Assembly (NCBI GenBank): GCA_012934845.2
Contig: WNNJ02001607.1
Coordinates: forward strand, 25,723 to 89,722
Direction of reading: 5' to 3'
Origin: Pomphorhynchus laevis
Taxonomy: Eukaryota > Acanthocephala > Palaeacanthocephala > Echinorhynchida > Pomphorhynchidae
Length of the DNA: 64,000 bases
The first letter of the stretch is position 1. The number at the start of each line of letters is the position of its first letter. Shown in pieces: positions 58,795 through 64,000 of this stretch. Position numbers and translations under genes: made by a program. The notes beneath the pieces were generated by a model that saw only the letters and a list, made by a program, of their open reading frames with translations, had not been told where the DNA came from and made no database searches.

Positions 58795-59071
58795 TGGTTC
58801 TTGATTATTATGTTTGTATCCCTATCTTGTCTAGCGATTTCACTTTGTAAGAACGGTAAACGTATCAGCATAGCTAATGTATATATCCGGTCAGGAGAAA
58901 TTTACAAGAACCGTGACTCCTGGATCGTATATTGGGTAGTGGTTATGACATGTTACTTGTTGACTTTAATGACAGAAATGGTCGTTAGATTAATGCAGCA
59001 ATCCGCAGGAGCAGGATAGATTATCTTATTCAAAAACCACCTTATTGGTTCTTGATTATTATGTTTGTATC
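58795..59071 (+). mobile_element. R1-like internal fragment between 26-bp direct repeats
   Basis: TGGTTCTTGATTATTATGTT and the next six bases occur identically at 58795-58820 and 59046-59071. Between them, 225 bp read as the endonuclease middle of the A/B/C family (LAISLCKNGKRISIANVYI, then a broken GDFNDRTGRW region). The fragment has neither the element's 5' nor its 3' end. Confidence 0.75.
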
Positions 59072-59638
59072 TTAACAACTATACACTGTTACTTTTGCAG
59101 CTTTTGCGTAGCATGCTTTCGCCATTTTTATTCAATTTTCCGTGAATATTAAGATGAATATATTTCTAAAAAATTTATATACTTGTGAAATTGGTATTCT
59201 AATTGCTAGTTTTTCTAGTTTTGTTGCTTCTTCGCAAACTGAATCTTTAATGCGTTAATATTTAGGTGTTTAAACGGAAAATGCTTGAGAATTGATATAT
59301 TGCGACTCGAAGTTTACATGACACATAGTTTTATGACGTAAGTAGTAATCTAATTTTTATATAAATGTTACGTTATCTTTACTATCGAATATGTTCAATT
59401 TGAATATAAATATGTAAAAATGTTCAAATAATGTTTATTCGCCACTGACGTTTCGCAAAATGCAAAATAAATAGATTTAATGTTCCTGCTGTCGACAGCA
59501 GCAACATCTCAACATCGTCTTACGGGACAATAAAAAGCCACTGTGTTAAATAATCCCTTTCTAAACACGTTTAGCTTATTTTATGCAGTTGTTATCCTAT
59601 TGAGAATTCCTTATTAGCCTCTACTTTCTTAAGTTTTA
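59072..59638. other. Intergenic DNA with a 16-bp palindrome
   Basis: CTGCTGTCGACAGCAG at 59486-59501 is a perfect palindrome. No gene recognised. Confidence 0.4.
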
Positions 59639-59940
59639 GTGAATCTCGGCATGTATCTTACTTACGATAAATCCGTCGATTCATTGACTAAGAAACATTA
59701 TAATGTAAAACATAATCCGAGCAGCAATGTTCGAAAACTCTTATATAAGAATAGTAAATTAATAAAATCATTCTCAATTGTAGTTAATTTAGCGTTTAGT
59801 GAACTTTCTAAAGGAGTATACAGTTACACAATTGAATTTGTAATGATAATAAAATATTGTGAAATCAATATGGGATTCCTCAAGCCATTTCCCAATATAT
59901 ATAATTCTATAGTGTACGCAGAGTCAATGTTTAATATCCA
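59639..59940 (+). CDS. Hypothetical ORF, possibly an exon
   Basis: A frame opening right after CTTAAGTTTTAG (a good acceptor) runs about 100 codons of non-repetitive composition: GMYLTYDKSVDSLTKKHYNV, SSNVRKLLYKNSKL, FSIVVNLAFSELSKGVYSY. It then passes into structured-repeat copy g, where it ends at 60049. First ATG at 59651. No family recognised; the repeat insertion may have truncated it. Confidence 0.3.
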
Positions 59941-60060
59941 ATGCTTTAGAGGTCATCTGGAGGAACTGCTTTATTATTACGTTTCGGTCATATTCACAAC
60001 CCAACATATTATTAAGACTAAACACATGCTAATTACGTATTTCCTATGATTTAATGTAAT
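59930..60060 (+). repeat. Structured dispersed repeat, copy g
   Basis: GAGGTCATCTGGAGGAACTG through AATTACGTATTTCC. The first inner stem is largely lost, while the outer GGAGGAA... with TTTCC remains in part. Confidence 0.6.
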
Positions 60061-60237
60061 TATCTGGAGTTATTACAGAGTCGATCCCTAAATATATTTC
60101 ACGTATAGTTTAAATTTACTTTTAATTATTGTTTAATAATGTAATCAGACAATTATTTTAATTTCAATATTTATTAGCCTTCTATGTAGTTATATTTAGC
60201 ATATTTTATACAGTAACTCATTCAAGTATAGTACAAA

Positions 60238-61445
60238 ATACTTTGGAAATTATCAATAAAATACATCATTTCGATATTAATTAAATTATATTATTAAAGA
60301 TTGATTAATTTATGAAGAATATTATCAATTAAATTAATAATATAATGCTTTAAATATAATGCTTGAAATGCTTTTTACGTTTGACTATTTAAGATAGGAA
60401 AAATTCGATAAAATACATTATTTCGATATTTATTATATTATATTTTTAATTTAATTAATAATATAATGCTTTAAATATAATGCTTGAAAAGCTTTTTACG
60501 TTTGACTTTTTAAGATAGGAAATGATCAATAAAATACATCATTTCGATATTTATTATATTATATTATTAATTTAATTAATAATAAAATGCTTTAAATATA
60601 ATGCTTTAAATGCTTTTTACGTTTGACTATTTAAGATAGGAAATGATCAATAAAATACATCATTTCGATATTAATTATATTATATATTTTTTTAATTTAT
60701 AATATAACGCTTTAAATATATTGCTTTAAATGCTTTTTACATTTGACTTTTTAAGATAGGAAATGATCAATAAAATACATCATTTCGATATTAATTATAT
60801 TTTATTATTAAAGATTTATTAATTAATAAATAATATTTTTAATTTAATTAATAATATAATGCTTTAAATATTATGCTTTAAATGCTTTTTACGCTTTGAC
60901 TATTTAAGATAGGAAATAATCAATAAAATACATCATTTCGATATTAATTATATTATATTTTTAATTTAATTAATAATATAATGCTTTAAATATAATGCTT
61001 TTAATGCTTTTTACGTTTGCCTATTAAGATAGGAAATGATCAATAAAATACATCATTTCGATATTTATTATATTATATTATTAGTTTAATTGATAATATA
61101 ATGCTTTAAATATAATGCTTGAAATGCTTTTTACGTTTGACTTTTTAAGATAGGAAATGATCAATAAAATACATCATTTCGATATTAATTAAATTATACT
61201 TTTAATTTAGTTAATAATATAATGCTTTAAATGCTTTTTACATGTGGTTATTTTAGATAGGAAATGATCAATAAAATACATCATTTCGATATTTATTATA
61301 ATATATTATTATTAATTAATTAATTAATCAATAATATTATTAATTAAATTAATAATATAATGCTTTAAATATAATGCTTTAAATGCTTTTTACGTTTGAC
61401 TATTTAAGAAAGGAAATAATCAATAAAATACATCTTTTCGATATT
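60238..61445. repeat. Minisatellite array, about ten units of about 110-155 bp
   Basis: Each unit contains AATAAAATACATCATTTCGA, an AT-rich spacer, ATAATGCTTTAAATATAATG, GCTTTTTACGTTTGACT and TTAAGATAGGAAATGATC. Units at about 60,256, 60,411, 60,533, 60,655, 60,775, 60,925, 61,045, 61,165, 61,275 and 61,425 vary mainly in spacer length. Confidence 0.85.
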
Positions 61446-61484
61446 AACAAAATAGAAACGCTGATTGCCAAGCGACAATGATCT

Positions 61485-61638
61485 TTGTTAAATGAACATT
61501 TTTTCTACTTAATTTTTTTCTTATCAACTCTCTACGCAATCATTGACGTACTTAATGCTATATATTGCAAAATTGGCAAATTTAATTGGCAAATTGGTTT
61601 TAAAATTTTTGTCGTGCATTTAGTTTTGGTGCTTGTAA
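61485..61638 (+). CDS. Possible first exon of a secreted protein
   Basis: ATG followed by a signal-peptide-like start (MLNEHFFYLIFFLSTLYAII) and then NAIYCKIGKFNWQIGFK. A donor-like GTAAAT follows VHLVLVL at 61,639; unspliced it stops at 61679. A possible acceptor (TTGTAG) with a 60-nt phase-2 segment lies at 61704-61763. It resembles exon 1 of the LRR gene in layout (signal peptide, Cys, hydrophobic strand), but phases do not chain cleanly. Confidence 0.3.
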
Positions 61639-61961
61639 ATATTAAATATTTTGATTTCAAAATTAATTCTAGAATCTGATTATTTTTGTTTTTAAAATTG
61701 TAGGAATCTATACTTTACAGATTGTCCAGCAGAATTTCTCCGAATTAAGCAATTCACTGACGCGTAAATATTATTTAGCTTTTAAATTGCGTTTTTAAAA
61801 TCAAATGTAAATAGATCAAATATTAGCAAATTTAAAATTTAACAAAATTCTGTATTTCGTGTACACGAGATTGCAATGGCGATGATACATGAATTTCGTT
61901 AATGAATTCATTAAATAAATGCACAATCACTTCACCACATTTTACACCAGTTGACTAAAAA

Positions 61962-62056
61962 TCAAGAAAAGTGTTCATTGACAAAGTAAGATGCTTCAGG
62001 AAAATCATAACCTTCTTTCGAATTTCCTTTAACGAATGCTCCCTTCATCATGACAT
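61962..62056 (-). other. Possible minus-strand exon
   Basis: After TTTCATAG the minus strand is open for about 30 codons (KGAFVKGNSKEGYDFPEASY, then FVNEHFS) to TGA at 61964-61962. Composition is protein-like, but no partner exon was found. The plus strand of the same stretch is also open. Confidence 0.2.
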
Positions 62057-62613
62057 CTATGAAATAACATTTATCTTATTTTATTTATCGAATAGCCTTA
62101 TCAGGTATCATTTTATATATTTAAGTGTACATTAATTCTGACAACCGTCAATTATACATGACGAACACTTTCAACCGTGTTCGTTTATCCGCTAATGAGC
62201 ACCTTATTAACGAATTAAGTATAAAACGATATGATGGCTTTTTGATTTAACATTTTTAATTTTTGACATTACACAACTAGGCACAATTAATTTTAGTAGT
62301 GGAATCGAAATATAATCAAAAATCTAAAAATAAATAAAAACCTTATCTTTAGGGTAAAACTTTAATTTATTTAAAGACAAGACGCATTTACATTCAAAGA
62401 AAAATTCGAACAAAATTTTGAAGTAAGACTTTGAGCAATTTAATTGAAAGGCAATTAAATTTCCTATTTTATCTCGTTATTACGAGATAAACCTAATTAC
62501 GAGTGATCTGACTTAAGTATAAACGAATCCGCGCTTGGATATATAGAAATCTATAATTAAAAATCGTCATCAAAATTTTAACCAAATATTTTTAAATTTA
62601 ATATATAATCTTG

Positions 62614-62664
62614 CACTATCTGCAGATCATTTAAGAAACGCAATTTCTAAATGATCAGATAGTG
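62614..62664. repeat. Long hairpin, about 22 paired bases
   Basis: CACTATCTG-CA-GATCATTTA-A-GAAA faces TTTC-TAAATGATC-AGATAGTG around CGCAA, with two small interruptions. Confidence 0.75.
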
Positions 62665-62705
62665 AACTAAAAAATATTATCTTTTACCGTTTTTTACATT
62701 TTTAG

Positions 62706-62771
62706 ACATATTTCAACTTCTCCCGGTATATTTTCTCCACTGAATCTACTGTTGCCATGCATAAACAAATT
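62706..62771 (+). CDS. Isolated LRR-type exon (second LRR gene or fragment)
   Basis: Bounded by TTTTTAG and GTAAGC, 66 nt, phase 2 at both ends. It reads HISTSPGIFSPLNLLLPCIN and KL, with Leu at the downstream split codon. Size, phase and pattern are those of the 22-exon LRR gene, but no neighbouring exons could be chained to it. Confidence 0.45.
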
Positions 62772-62863
62772 GTAAGCCAACTTTTAAACTTATCATATTT
62801 ATTTTGCTTTTAAATATTAATTTAAAATTGATATTTGCTTCTTAATTTACTGTACACTTTGTA

Positions 62864-62866
<3 letters not shown>

Positions 62867-62946
<80 letters not shown>
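62867..62946. repeat. (AT)n microsatellite, about 40 units
   Basis: Uninterrupted AT dinucleotide run of 80 bp. Confidence 0.97.
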
Positions 62947-62948
<2 letters not shown>

Positions 62949-63780
62949 TTTATTTAAAATCTGTTGAGAAAACAACACAAGCCTACCACCTTAAGACGAT
63001 CAATTCGAAACACTCGACTGATAACTATTCATCTATGATGGATCCTGTAATTGAGTGTATTTGTTTAACATCAAAACTACATCATTTACTATAATGCTTT
63101 ATTCAATATATATATCAACAATAGGCTTTTGATTAGTTTATCCTGAAAAGGAAAGGATTTGTTTTCAGAATTCACTTTAGCTATCACTTAAGCATTCATC
63201 AAGTCACAAAATCAAAATTATACTCTTTAATTTGATCACGTAAAATGTTTGGAATTACATACATATGGAGATATGTTGTGTTCACAATTTATCTTTATTA
63301 CTAACCCTTAAAAATACTGATTTATCGTTTTTGGCTCGTCCTAGGTTTGTTTAACACAATTTAGCATTTGAAAGTAGCACATGTTACGTTTTAGTCTTTA
63401 ACAGAATTTCTAAAGTTAAAATCACCAGTGTTTTGAAATAAATAATTTCATAATGAGGTTTGCTTTTTTACTAACCTTTAAAATACAGATTTCCCATGTT
63501 TTACTTATCGTAAGTTTGTTTAACACAATTTAGCATTTGAAAGTTACACATGCTACATTTAGCTTCAAAAAATGTTAAAGCTAAGATTAGCCGTTCTTTG
63601 AACTACAAATGTATCTCTCAACACTTTAAATTACAAATGTTTCAAATAATCTCATTCCAAAATCACCAGTTTTTTGAAATGAATAATTTCTATAATGCGT
63701 CGATATCAATTTTGAATATTAATAACGGTTAAACGTGGTCTTACCAACAAATAAATAATTTGCCATGGACATTAGTTTTA
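62947..63780. repeat. AT-rich region with a tandem duplication of about 170-240 bp
   Basis: CTAACC(C/T)TTAAAA and TTTGTTTAACACAATTTAGC recur at about 63,301 and 63,471. AAATCACCAGTGTTTTGAAA recurs with changes at about 63,420 and 63,660. No coding feature supported. Confidence 0.6.
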
Positions 63781-63784
63781 ATAC

Positions 63785-63786
<2 letters not shown>

Positions 63787-63855
<69 letters not shown>
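63787..63855. repeat. (TA)n microsatellite, about 34 units
   Basis: Uninterrupted TA run of about 69 bp. Confidence 0.95.
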
Positions 63856-63857
<2 letters not shown>

Positions 63858-64000
63858 CTAGAGAAAATAGGAATACCCATCACTGCTGATCGTTTGCTAC
63901 GATCGATTATATTATATTCCATATGTAAATAAGCAGCAGAAGAACAATAAAATAAAATATTTATTACGTTTCGGCTTGCGCCTTGATCACTATATCGTAG

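Noticed and set aside
63719-63922. 67-codon minus-strand frame
   Set aside because: It is an Ile-Tyr repeat translated from the (TA)n microsatellite.

Overview
This is eukaryotic, AT-rich (roughly 70% A+T by eye) DNA of an invertebrate animal. Evidence: a mitochondrial ATP synthase subunit g gene, a PKA regulatory subunit, a rhodopsin-like GPCR, GT-AG introns mostly 44-68 nt long, and a mixed load of decayed retroelements. The species cannot be fixed; very short introns and many non-LTR/Penelope-like relics fit several small invertebrate groups. There is no bacterial-style operon, CRISPR array or rRNA, and no tRNA I can support.

Layout. 1-500: ATP synthase g. 1.69-2.39 kb: a compound inverted-repeat element whose ends carry hammerhead-ribozyme-like cores. 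6.26-7.43 kb: intronless PKA regulatory subunit. 8-19 kb: AT-rich DNA with scattered reverse-transcriptase fragments. 19.3-20.4 kb: intronless GPCR. 22.4-23.6 kb: a possible small spliced gene on the minus strand. 25.8-26.2 kb: a long foldback.

The main result is a hand-built model for one gene at 26,605-54,768: 22 exons, about 554 codons, a signal peptide followed by leucine-rich repeats, every intron in phase 2, and nearly every split junction codon Leu/Ile/Phe. The exon sum is a multiple of three and the reading frame is open throughout. Two of its introns are bloated. The first (29,526-36,330) holds a decayed Penelope-like element with permuted domain order (GIY-YIG before RT), copies of a dispersed structured repeat, and the last exons of an unrelated gene on the opposite strand. 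The second (38,790-53,651) holds three Jockey/I-superfamily (R1-like) elements, one inverted and two in tandem, plus a decayed second type of non-LTR element.

54.8-60 kb: a CR1/L2-like relic, a tandem pair of the structured repeat, an R1-like fragment between 26-bp direct repeats. 60.2-61.45 kb: a minisatellite of about ten units. 61.5-64 kb: a possible second LRR gene, a hairpin, two (AT)n microsatellites and a short tandem duplication. All mobile elements seen look inactive: every ORF has stops, frameshifts or deletions.
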